A DNA stretch of 64,000 bases from Scolanthus callimorphus. Its lineage: Eukaryota > Cnidaria > Anthozoa > Actiniaria > Edwardsiidae. The first letter of the stretch is position 1, and each line of letters starts with the position of its first letter. The DNA lies in contig JAWWUD010000110.1 of assembly GCA_033964015.1 (NCBI GenBank), positions 62,001 to 126,000 of the forward strand. The letters are read 5' to 3'. Both the position numbers and the translations under genes were made by a program. This document shows positions 55,910-64,000 of this stretch, piece by piece. The notes beneath the pieces were generated by a model. That model saw nothing but the letters and a program-made list of their open reading frames with translations, did no database searches and was not told where the DNA came from.

Positions 55910-56850
55910 TCTACATATTAGAACAAGAAGCTGGTGGCGTAAAAATGTCCGATCTCCATTTAGGCTTGGCAGTGCAGTTCGTTCTTGCAGTTGTGACAGA
56001 TAGTGTAAATATAAAGGACATGCATTTCCTAGTTCCATTTTGTAATGTCTAGATTGTCTCATCCTTTTATAACTTTCCAGGTGTGTGCTTTTTCACTTGC
56101 TGTTGAGTGTTGCTTTTGCTTTCGTCTAAATCCAAGTTTTATATTCGAGTTTCGCAATTCTCCGGGCCTGAGAGAGTTTTTGGCCTTCTGCAGCTTATTC
56201 AGAAACTTCTCAAGCTTTTACAAGCATCCACTCTTCAGTTCTACATGTTATTCTATTCTTAGCTTTCACCTGTCACGTGACTAAATTTATCTCCTGAAAT
56301 CTTGCTCTGAATGCCAAATATACCCCATGGATGTAAAGAACTTACAAAATTAGGTTTGGAGAGAAAGTATGAAGGCGATAGCGCTTTCCTCGACCGAGAT
56401 ATAAGCGTTTGAACGCACGCGATATGTTGCAGTAAAACTATGCCGCCGCCATATGATCGTTCTCCTGCTGAGGGGCACAAATATCGCCGCCAAATCACCA
56501 ACCTTCTCAAAAGCTTACAAATACCAAGGATATGGACCAAGATGTTATTTACATGCTTCAATAACAGCTTAATTAACATGATGGATCTTTTCAAACTAAA
56601 GAACAAAGTGAATTTAGAGATATATTATACGAATCGGCTCTTTGAAATACGTGACTCGTGTTGCGTGACTTAAAATCCCTTCATCAAACTTCAGCAATAG
56701 CTCCGGTAATAAGAATGACAATCAGATGAAACTTTGTGTGAACACTCACACGGATGAGTTGTAAACAATATATAGAGTTCGTCTCGGTAGAGTTTTTAGT
56801 TTTAAAGTTAGAATTTTCGTGACGTCACGTGAAAGCCAACAATAGTGATT
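55910..56850. other. Unassigned DNA
   Basis: No gene recognised. Overlapping open frames at 56259-56673 on opposite strands show no domain. Confidence 0.35.
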
Positions 56851-56852
56851 CC

Positions 56853-58824
56853 CTGGCAGCAGAAACATATAATTTAGTTGAAACGTGTAACAGCGCGACA
56901 ACCTGCGAACAACTCTCGATCAATAAACACCATATTTGGAAAGCATCAGGTTCTTCGTTTAGCCAATCAGCAACGGGAGATTTGATTAATAATAATTATT
57001 ATAAAATAACTAAGATAGTACGCGCGGTCTCATTGGTCGACAGGTGTGTTTATATGAGAGTATATAAACACGGTTGTGACGTCACGCCCGGGACGATGTT
57101 TGCGCTGTCTTTTTTTTCATTCTTTACATATTTTGACAAAAATTTATCCAAACACTTGAAGCAATGAAATTGTGAAAGCAGTGCTGTTTTCTTTTTAGCT
57201 ATCATTTGTCGTCCCATCCTCAAACCACAAGTTCAAAGAATTGGCTTGTCTTCGACTTTTTTAGTCAAACGCGTGTAAACTTTCAGAATTGTCAACATTT
57301 TCGTACGATTATAAGTACACGATATTTTTGTCCTCCGAAATCCTCTTCCCTCCCTTTATGAAACGATTTATTTGACTTCTGGGAACTTTTTAAAAGTATA
57401 AAGCTCGTACTAAGAGGAGAAAAACAACACAAATCAAGTTATAAAGCGACCCAACTAAAATTCTGAATTTGGAGACTTTCGGCGAATCGGCTAGCCAAAA
57501 TGAAGACCAAATTATGGAACAAATCACAATTTATTTCCACTTACTTTCCTATTCAATTTCCTATTCAATGATGATCTTTCACAAGCCGAGTAGGTAAGAA
57601 ATCGTTTGCTAGCAAGTTAACAAGATTTGGAGTATTAACAAAACATGAAATTCTTACCGGCGATCGGCGAACACCGACGGCACTGTCGACGAAACTTTGA
57701 CTTGAGTTGCTTCAAAAATTCAATATTCGTTCATGTCATCAGCAACAATTGAAGCCCCCATAGTATCATTCCAGTCTGGTATTCAACATTTTGCTTGATT
57801 TGAAGATTGAAACAAGACAGGCTTTCATTTGCTATCCAGCTTTTTCGATGCCGGCCGAATTTGCCTTTCCAAAACTCGTCAAAAGGCTCAAGTCAACACG
57901 AAGGCTAGTGTTTTACGGAAAATTCCTTTGGCTTTGCAATTCTTAACCCGTACATCCCTTCATTGACATTCGCTTATGCTTCAGTTACAATAAACACCAT
58001 AGAAGAGGTCAATAAAGTCGTCAAATGTTTCTTAGAAAGCAGTTTTCTCTCGTCTCCCCTTCGCAAACTTGCAGCCAACTGAGTGAAAAACTTGAACACA
58101 TGCGATATAACACGCCCTCTGATTGGCCCGTTCAGGCCGTCGTGCGGTAAGGATAATTTATATATTCACACAAAATGTTGAAATAAATTCATTTTAAATC
58201 TTTCGCTTCAAAAAGTGAAAGATATTTTATAAAAGCAATAGAGAACTTTTTCCCAGTGTCTACATACTCTGATGCAAACACTCGGGTAGGTTGGGAGAAT
58301 TCTCGACTAGTTATGCAGCCACTCGACCTTCGGTCTCGTGGCTGCATAACTGTCTCGAATTCTCCCAACCTCCCCTCGTGTTTGCATCAGAGTATGTAGA
58401 CACGGAAAAAGTTCTCTATTGCTTAAATTGATTCGTCATATTTTCTAAAAAATAACGCGCGCGAACTCCTCACAACAGAACAGAAGCACAAAATGAGTTT
58501 AGTTCACTGTTTTACTTCCATGCTCAAACCCACCAAAAATATTTTTTACCATGACTTTTGCTGTTCTCGTAATATTATTGGCTGATTTGCCATGGTAAAT
58601 GAAAGGGCAGACAACGCTGTTTGCATTAACACGCGCGCGCGCTTCTAAACCAACGGAAAACAATGCGAATGCGCCTGCAATCCCAACGGAAAAGTCTTAT
58701 GTGAATTTTGATTGGCTGCACGCAAGGGCATTGTTTTCCAAATATGGTGTTTAGTGATCGCGAGTTGTTCAGATTCATTGGTCTGTTACACGTTTCAACT
58801 AAATTATATGTTTCTGGTGGCAGC
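56853..58824. repeat. 2-kb inverted-repeat pair with about 95-bp arms
   Basis: CTGGCAGCAGAAACATATAA at 56853 and onward to CACCATATTTGGAAAGCATC (about 56945) recurs in reverse at 58728-58824. About 80% identical by eye. This may be the ends of one element or two copies of a MITE in opposite orientation. The interior holds a separate palindrome and no recognised gene. Confidence 0.55.
58233..58424. mobile_element. 192-bp palindromic MITE-like element
   Basis: Arms of about 85 bases (AAGCAATAGAGAACTTTTTC and complement) close on GCAGCCACTCGACCTTCGGT, itself a hairpin. The arms are nearly perfect. Confidence 0.8.
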
Positions 58825-58986
58825 TTTTGAGTTTTTTCTCCTTTTTTGTTATCTTCTGCACGCGTGGGACATTGCTTATCAAAAATTGTATTGTTGTATT
58901 GACCAATCACAGACGCGCATTTATAATATAATGTTTATTCACTCGTTTTGTAGTATGGACTAAATTACAAGAGGGGTCAGTAGTAT

Positions 58987-59011
58987 GGGGGGGGGGGGGG
59001 GGGGGGGGGGG
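58987..59011. repeat. G25 homopolymer tract
   Basis: Twenty-five consecutive G. It borders a GCGGAATTAATGAGC-rich dispersed repeat (59012-59195) related to 32.65 kb. Confidence 0.95.
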
Positions 59012-59348
59012 CGGAATTACCTGTTTAGGCGGAATACTAATTTTGAGGCGGAATACATAATGAGCATCGCGGTTTAATTAATGAGCGTCCCCACGCGGAA
59101 TTAATGAGCTTGCGGTTTATGTTTGAAACAGGTGTTCATTTGTTCTTTATTGCGGAGGATTTAATGAGCGTCACCACGCGGAATTAATGAGCTTTGCGGT
59201 TGTTTGTTGACACAGGTGTTCTTTTGTTCTTTTTTGCGGAGGAATACATTAAGATTGTTGCTACAGGTGTTCCTTTGTGTTCAACACGTGGCTGCGGTTT
59301 CTTTTGTCTCGGCCATGTGCTTGCGGTTTCTATTGTTCTCAGAGTCAA

Positions 59349-59406
59349 TGTCAGCGTGTCGGACTTGCAATCCGGTGATCCGAGTTCAAGTCCCACTCGC
59401 TGACCA
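59349..59406 (+). repeat. tRNA-like fragment lacking a D arm (SINE or pseudogene)
   Basis: GTCAGC (59350-59355) and GCTGAC (59399-59404) pair as an acceptor stem. CGGA-CTTGCAA-TCCG (59360-59374) is a good anticodon arm with TGC in the anticodon place. GAGTTCAAGTCCC fits a pol III B box. The acceptor stem runs almost directly into the anticodon arm, so the D arm is missing. It cannot be a normal tRNA. Confidence 0.55.
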
Positions 59407-59501
59407 CTAACAGGATTTCTTTCTCGGTGCTGTAAACATTGCAATGCCGGGATCGACTTCTTGGCCATGCTTGTAGATAGCCAACTGGTTTGCCTCTCTG
59501 C

Positions 59502-59765
59502 CAGTTGGGATTCTTAATAATTAGATATTTGGTTTCAATTTGAGTGGGGTGTCTGTGAATTAGCTGGCTAGCTAAGTGCACTACCACTATAAATATCAAT
59601 TTACATTTTACATTTTTACATTTACAATATAAGCAGTTGGGATTCTTAATAATTAGATATTTGGTTTCAATTTGAGTGGGGTGTCTGTGAATTAGCTGGC
59701 TAGCTAATTGCACTACCACTATAAATATCAATTTACATTTTACATTTTTACGTTTACAACATAAG
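59502..59765. repeat. 132-bp tandem duplication
   Basis: CAGTTGGGATTCTTAATAAT starts at 59502 and 59634; two copies about 97% identical. TACATTTTTACATTTAC ends each unit. Confidence 0.9.
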
Positions 59766-59949
59766 CAGAGCTCCCGTGGATTAAAGTGAAAAAATGCGGG
59801 GATAACATCAAGGAAATACAATACAAGAAAATACGGAGGATGACCTTAAGATTCTGTTCTCTTTATTATCAATTATATTGTCCCTTTTTTAACTATAACA
59901 TAACAGAAAAAAATATATAAAAGGATCGTTTCTATTAATGTGGAAAAAG

Positions 59950-60162
59950 TCAGTGTAGCGATACTCTGGGTTGGCCTGGCCAAAGTAACTCAATCGATTC
60001 TTCCAAAAAAGCCTTGATGGTAGGATCTTCAGGATAAACAGCAATACATTTGGTAACCCCCGTCGTGATGTGTTTCAGTTTCACAGGCCAAAAACTTTGG
60101 CCACGTCCATCGCTAATAACGGACGTTCCTGGTCGAGTAGGACAGCTCGAAGTCTTATACAT
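59950..60162 (-). CDS. Small protein downstream of the Maverick-type ATPase
   Basis: A 70-codon frame (starts MYKTSSCPTRPG, ends PGQPRVSLH) begins five bases after the ATPase stop codon on the same strand. It has a KLKHITTGVTKCIAVYPEDP core of protein-like composition, then PTIKAFLEESIELL, a likely helix. No family recognised. The tight spacing is uncommon for cellular animal genes and suggests a compact viral-like arrangement, or read-through or re-initiation. A candidate AATAAA lies downstream at about 59860. It could instead be the shifted tail of a longer ancestral ATPase. Confidence 0.5.
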   Translation of the reverse strand: MYKTSSCPTRPGTSVISDGRGQSFWPVKLKHITTGVTKCIAVYPEDPTIKAFLEESIELLWPGQPRVSLH

Positions 60163-60167
60163 TTCAG

Positions 60168-61304
60168 CTAGGTATAACCTTCAGGAATGAAATTGGCTGG
60201 CTTGTCACCGCTACCAATTGGTTGCCATAGAGACGGAGGGGCGTCTGACCACACGGGTAATGGAATCGTCGAACGACTCTCTCTCCTCTTTGCATATTTT
60301 GTTAGCGGCTCTTTGGGACTTAATGGAGTCACTTCGCTTCTCTGTGGCTGACATTTGTTGACGGTAAAGACTCGACAAGATCCAAAGATGTCAGCCAGCA
60401 CTTGCTTGTTTGCTGGAGTATCAGGCTTGTTGTCTACCAATAGAAACCCATAAGGCTTTTCTGTTTCTTGGAAGTAGGCATTCATGGATCTGTCTCGATT
60501 CTTGTCAAACATTCTCTCTCCTATAATTCCTATTTGCTTCCGATCGCTAGGACTTCGAAAGAGTGCGAGATACTGGGGATTTCGGCTAATGTCGGTGTTG
60601 TATTTCCCTTTGGGGAACATATTTTGAAGCAGCAGGACGACGCTGGCATTTCTATGACGACCCTGAGTAAACAAACGGGCGACGAGCGGACTGTCAGAAG
60701 CTTCGGCCATAAGATCATCGAGGACCAAAATGTTATTGAACTTGGGATTGATTTCACTAAGGTCATCGGACAACTCCGGCAAACCGCGTTCGAAACGGAT
60801 ACTCTTCCCCAGTGATTTCTTCAAGGTATCATAGGTGTCTTGCCATTGGTTATAATGCCAAACAATCAGTATTTTCTTCTTTTCACTGTAGACAATCCTG
60901 TCTGTTTCCAGAATCTTCTGTACAAAGTAAGTCTTGCCACATTGAGTTGGGCCAACCACAAGTAGAGAAAACTTGTGTCGGAACTTGAAATCTGGATAGG
61001 GTTCTTTTGCTGGATTTAGATTTAGACCTGTTTGGTTATGTGTGTTGCTCCTTTTTGGTTTGACTTGATAAGGTGGTTTGTGACTTTTAATTTTTCGTGT
61101 AGGAGGTACTTCACGTGGTAGAGCCGAAGATGTGGTACGTAAGACGTTCGGTAGGCGTGTCTGTTGAACTGAAAACACCGCCATTTTCAGCCATGACTCC
61201 CTCTCGTCTCCGAAAAGAGAATGAACCTGTAAAAGATGAGTACTGAGATTTTTTAACTCTGGGCGTCCGCATACGGGACAAGTCCGAGGGACCTTGAACG
61301 GCAT
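60168..61304 (-). CDS. Maverick/Polinton-type packaging ATPase (A32-like), intact frame
   Basis: A 378-residue single-exon gene. It begins with a C2H2 finger (C9, C12, H23, H28; MPFKVPRTCPVCGRPELKNL), then a basic Pro/Lys-rich linker (residues 60-100). The ATPase domain has an intact Walker A, GPTQCGKT (118-125), Walker B ILVLDDLM (192-199), and a LLLQNMFPKG block (224-233) where ring ATPases of this family have a conserved Gln-Asn. This fold packages DNA into virions in Maverick/Polinton elements and large DNA viruses. The start is the first ATG after a TATA module about 50 bases upstream. No capsid, protease or polymerase gene flanks it, so the copy is an isolated fragment. Confidence 0.85.
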   Translation of the reverse strand: MPFKVPRTCPVCGRPELKNLSTHLLQVHSLFGDERESWLKMAVFSVQQTRLPNVLRTTSSALPREVPPTRKIKSHKPPYQVKPKRSNTHNQTGLNLNPAKEPYPDFKFRHKFSLLVVGPTQCGKTYFVQKILETDRIVYSEKKKILIVWHYNQWQDTYDTLKKSLGKSIRFERGLPELSDDLSEINPKFNNILVLDDLMAEASDSPLVARLFTQGRHRNASVVLLLQNMFPKGKYNTDISRNPQYLALFRSPSDRKQIGIIGERMFDKNRDRSMNAYFQETEKPYGFLLVDNKPDTPANKQVLADIFGSCRVFTVNKCQPQRSEVTPLSPKEPLTKYAKRRESRSTIPLPVWSDAPPSLWQPIGSGDKPANFIPEGYT

Positions 61305-61347
61305 GGTGTCTTGATAAGAATGATATTTTCAATGAAGCCGGTTCTCC

Positions 61348-61359
61348 CTTTTATACTAT
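61348..61359 (-). promoter_or_regulatory. TATA module of the intact ATPase gene
   Basis: AGTATAAAAGGGAGAA on the minus strand, about 50 bases before the ATG at 61304. The copy at about 61825 in the duplicated unit is identical. Confidence 0.65.
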
Positions 61360-61495
61360 TTGGGTGTCTCGCGGCGTTTCGGTATACCTGTGTCCTTTGG
61401 GAAGCAGCTATTGTTCTATAGGGTTTCTCCGGGGTTGCTGCAGGGATTGTGTCGGAACTTGAAATCTGGATAGGGTTCTTTTGCTGGATTTAGAT

Positions 61496-61780
61496 TTAGA
61501 CCTGTTTGGTTATGTGTGGTGCTCCTTTTTGGTCTGACTTGATAAGGTGGTTTGTGACTTTTAATTTTCGTGTAGGAGGTACTTCACGTGGTAGAGCCGA
61601 AGATGTGGTACGTAAGACGTTCGGTAGGCGTGTCTGTTGAACTGAAAACACCGCCATTTTCAGCCATGACTCACTCTCGTCTCCGAAAGAGAATGAACCT
61701 GTAAAAGATGAGTACTGAGATTTTTTAACTCTGGGCGTCCGCATACGGGACAAGTCCGAGGGACCTTGAACGGCATGGTG
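61496..61780 (-). pseudogene. Duplicated, frameshifted ATPase N-terminus
   Basis: This is the first part of the ATPase gene in the second copy of the 474-bp duplication, with its own start codon and TATA box. One A is missing from the A-run in CTCCGAAAAGAG at about 61684, which shifts the frame inside the zinc-finger region. Another base is missing in the T-run near 61566. It lacks the ATPase domain because the duplication ends at 60973. Transcription is possible, but a useful protein is not. Confidence 0.8.
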
Positions 61781-61890
61781 TCTTGATAAGAATGATATTT
61801 TCAATGAAGCCGGTTCTCCCTTTTATACTATTTGGGTGTCTCGCGGCGTTTCGGTATACCCGTGTCCTTTGGGAAGCAGCTATTGTTCTA

Positions 61891-62033
61891 TAGGGTTTCT
61901 CCGGGGTTGCTGCAGGGATTCTTCAGGGATTCTTCAGGGTTTCTCCAGGGTTTCTGTGGGGTTTCGCCAGGGTTTCTATGGGGTTTCTGTAGGGTTTCTG
62001 TGGGATTTCTCCAGGGTTTCTATGGGGTTTCTG
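61891..62033. repeat. 11-bp minisatellite, 13 copies
   Basis: Units of the type CAGGGTTTCTC or TGGGGTTTCTG, exactly 143 bases. Because 11 is not divisible by three, all frames read through it. Confidence 0.9.
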
Positions 62034-62101
62034 TATTGGGGCTCTATTGGATAAACGTGATAAGGAAGCAAGGTTGGGAACCTGGCCTTCTCTAAAAGGT
62101 A

Positions 62102-62316
62102 TGTAACCAAGCTCCTTTTATTTCCAGGAGAACTTACTTGTAATGTACAGGGCACTATTAAAAGGAGACCTCGACCGATATCGCAGAACTATTACTTCTC
62201 TCAACCTGCCCAAATTCCAATCAACACGCACACTACACACGCGCGCTGGTTCCCTTCAAGCCCTGCTCGGCCCAGTCTCCCACGCGTTCAGGTGAACACA
62301 GAGAACCCATGTTACA
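62102..62316 (-). repeat. 3' LTR of a Ty3/gypsy element (215 bp)
   Basis: The LTR runs TGTAAC...GTTACA with perfect short inverted ends, on the minus strand from 62316 to 62102. It lies next to a purine-rich tract on its upstream side and carries AATAAAAGG as a likely polyadenylation signal near the far end. The base block next to it at 62097-62101 (AGGTA) may be half of a 5-bp target duplication; the partner lies outside the window. Confidence 0.85.
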
Positions 62317-62337
62317 CCTTTCCCGGTTTTTTTTTTA
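62317..62337 (-). promoter_or_regulatory. Polypurine tract of the Ty3/gypsy element
   Basis: AAAAAAAAACCGGGAAAGG directly precedes the LTR start TGTAAC on the minus strand, the expected place for plus-strand priming. Confidence 0.8.
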
Positions 62338-62451
62338 GGGGAGGGGGGAATACATAAATACAAACATCCATAGGACTTTCTTACCGTGAAGTTGTTGAAC
62401 CTCCTGGGAAGCTGGAAATGAACTAAAAGACAGTTTCTATATTACTTAGCA

Positions 62452-64000
62452 TCAAACGTGCGCGTAGCAAACCCATTCTGGCTTTTCCATCCAGGCGGGC
62501 ACCCTGCGGATTCTGTTAGATCGCCTAGGCATTCCTTCTATTTCCAAAGACGTTTCCACTTCCAGGGTAGTTTCATTGCAAGTAGAATCAACTTCAGTGG
62601 TGGGTTCATTGCTACTAGAATCAGGGATCGGTTCGCTACTTCGAGCTGACGTTTCTCTTGTCTCACTGTTAAAGCCTTCCTCCTGATAATTGGAACAGCT
62701 TATTTCATTACTGGTACTTGAGGTCTCTACACCATGGTCGCAATCTAGCGGTGCTGTACCCACACTGGATGCTCGGGAGCTCAACTCTAGTGTTGTAGCG
62801 CACTCACCAGTTGACGCAGCGTTTGACTTCGTTAAGGCATGCCTTCTGCTAATCTCAGGCCTCGGTCGCAGCCGGAGTGTGTAACTTGGTGACTCCTCTT
62901 CACTGTCGTCGCTTGACGTCTTTTCCGAGTAATCGTGACCTTGAGATTTTTCTTCCGCACACTGCTGAATTTGGGATTTCATTTTTGTTTTTGTTTTTCT
63001 GTATGCACCTGACTGTTTTAGTGTCTCAATGGTAGCGTCAAGTTTACAAGGTTGTAAGAGATTTCTGTGTAGCATTCTCTTTTTTCCTTTTCCGTCTTCT
63101 CGTTTAACTTCATACACAGGAATATCTTTGTTGGGCTTATGCAAGACTTTATAAATGTTGCTCTCCCAGAAGTTTGCCAGTTTTCCGGTGGGCGTCACAT
63201 TCTTTACAAGGACGCTATCTCCCGGAGAAAGGTTGTTTTCACGTGCTTTACGATCATAGTACTTCTTGTTCTTCTGGGCGGCTTTTCCTGTGTTTTCAGT
63301 TACTTTCCTGTAAGCATAATCTAGACGTTTGCGAAGATTAGCAATGTAGCGTACCTCCTTCCCCTGTTTTTCTTCTGCTGAGCGTTCCTCTCCAACGGCA
63401 GTTGAATTGTTTCCCAGGTAGACATCTACTGCGAGTCTTGGATGTCTCCCAAACATCAAAAAGAAAGGAGAGTATCCCGTTGAATCATGTTTGGTAACAT
63501 TATAAGCGTGTACTAGGGGGGAAACAAAGTCTTTCCAGCTGGACTTCTGTTCATCTGTAAGAGTACCCAGCATATTCAAGAGGGTTCTATTAAATCTTTC
63601 ACAGAGTCCATTTCCCATCGGATGATAAGGTGTGGTTCTCGACTTTTCGATACCACCCAGCTTGCAGAGCTGCTTTATGACATCGGATTCAAAATTTCTG
63701 CCTTGGTCACTGTGCAACCGTGCTGGGAATCCATAATGGATTACGAATTTGTCAAAGATAACACGGGCCGTCGTTTTGGCTGTTTGGTTGGTGGTAGGAA
63801 TTGCTTGCGCATAGCGTGTGAAGTGATCAGTGATGATTAATATGTTTTCTATACCTCCCTTAGACTTCTCCAGCTTCAGGTAATCAATGCAGACTAGTTC
63901 CATGGGCTCTGTGGAAGTGATGTTGACTAATGGAGCGACTTTACGGGGATGCGGAACCTTGCGCAAGGTGCAAACCTTGCACATCTTGACTCTCTCTTCA
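62452..64000 (-). CDS. Ty3/gypsy pol polyprotein, integrase region (partial)
   Basis: The frame is open from the right edge to a stop at 62452 (at least 510 codons from an internal Met). Integrase catalytic residues are all present: D34 in VCIDYLKLE, D93 in LHSDQGRNFE and E129 in GLCERFNRTLLN, giving D-x58-D-x35-E counted from the internal Met at 63984. A zinc-binding CKVC remains just before. The GPY/F-like DSVLVKNVTPTGKLANFWES block and a basic region follow, then a Ser/Thr/Glu-rich tail of about 180 residues, ending CYAHV. Integrase inserts the element's cDNA. No stop or frameshift is seen, so this copy may be active; protease, RT and 5' LTR lie beyond the window. Confidence 0.92.
   Translation of the reverse strand, partial: EERVKMCKVCTLRKVPHPRKVAPLVNITSTEPMELVCIDYLKLEKSKGGIENILIITDHFTRYAQAIPTTNQTAKTTARVIFDKFVIHYGFPARLHSDQGRNFESDVIKQLCKLGGIEKSRTTPYHPMGNGLCERFNRTLLNMLGTLTDEQKSSWKDFVSPLVHAYNVTKHDSTGYSPFFLMFGRHPRLAVDVYLGNNSTAVGEERSAEEKQGKEVRYIANLRKRLDYAYRKVTENTGKAAQKNKKYYDRKARENNLSPGDSVLVKNVTPTGKLANFWESNIYKVLHKPNKDIPVYEVKREDGKGKKRMLHRNLLQPCKLDATIETLKQSGAYRKTKTKMKSQIQQCAEEKSQGHDYSEKTSSDDSEEESPSYTLRLRPRPEISRRHALTKSNAASTGECATTLELSSRASSVGTAPLDCDHGVETSSTSNEISCSNYQEEGFNSETRETSARSSEPIPDSSSNEPTTEVDSTCNETTLEVETSLEIEGMPRRSNRIRRVPAWMEKPEWVCYAHV

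Larger units (their letters stand above)
60973..61918. repeat. 474-bp tandem duplication of the ATPase gene 5' end and promoter
   Basis: Copy 1 (60973-61446) holds the N-terminus and promoter of the intact ATPase; copy 2 (61447-61918) repeats it with about 98% identity. Both contain the TATA module. The unit ends in the 11-bp minisatellite region. Confidence 0.92.

Noticed and set aside
59349..59406. Functional tRNA-Ala
   Set aside because: The D arm is missing and the T stem pairs poorly, so it is a SINE fragment or pseudogene.
61891..62033. Interstitial telomere repeat
   Set aside because: Some units contain TAGGGTTT, but the period is 11 bp and most units differ from animal TTAGGG.

Overview
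This is a eukaryotic window, AT-rich, with dense transposable elements and satellites and very few host genes. Cellular coding is split by introns with GT..AG borders, and there are no bacterial operons. The element mix (BEL/Pao, Ty3/gypsy, Penelope-like, a split-direct-repeat tyrosine-recombinase retrotransposon, LINE fragments, Maverick/Polinton-like genes, many fold-back elements) suits an anthozoan cnidarian, probably a stony coral. That taxon is an inference; no marker gene proves it.

Layout. 1-3.5 kb: a decayed BEL/Pao retrotransposon read leftwards, with its primer-binding site and the start of its 5' LTR. 5.4-6.0 kb: a Penelope-like remnant flanked by inverted copies of its own end. 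6.2-10.8 kb: several large palindromes, one of 1.4 kb. 15.2-16.5 kb: the clearest host gene, a two-exon secreted von Willebrand A-domain protein on the minus strand with a TATA box. 16.8-19.6 kb: a tandem duplication. 21.5-25.2 kb: a CRE-motif satellite element split by a 3.0-kb fold-back element with a 5-bp target duplication. 25.3-33.2 kb: fold-back and MITE-like elements, 78-bp and 42-bp arrays, a chimeric tRNA/5S SINE, and one orphan exon of an unrecognised host gene at 28.2-28.8 kb.

33.3-44.1 kb is the most unusual region: a cluster of mostly single-exon genes resembling an endogenous Maverick/Polinton or adintovirus-like DNA element. It holds a zinc-binding acidic protein, a small hydrophobic-tailed protein, a cyclin-like protein, an intact 592-residue C2H2/tyrosine recombinase/SANT-like protein, and a decayed packaging-type ATPase. 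Between these genes lie GGA-repeat tracts, two long tandem arrays, an AT-rich tract and a 1.1-kb array of GGAAC...GTTCC dyads. Several genes share a TATA module about 35-60 bases before the start codon. A second, more intact ATPase of the same family lies at 60.2-61.3 kb with a small gene just behind it, and its promoter and N-terminus are duplicated in tandem.

48.7-52.2 kb is a tyrosine-recombinase-type retrotransposon with A1-internal-B1-A2-B2 split direct repeats, a candidate crossover dyad at the B1/A2 junction, and a 121-bp tandem array in its interior. 55.2-55.9 kb holds a second CRE-satellite element. 62.1-64 kb is the 3' part of a Ty3/gypsy element (integrase, polypurine tract, 215-bp LTR) that runs off the right edge.
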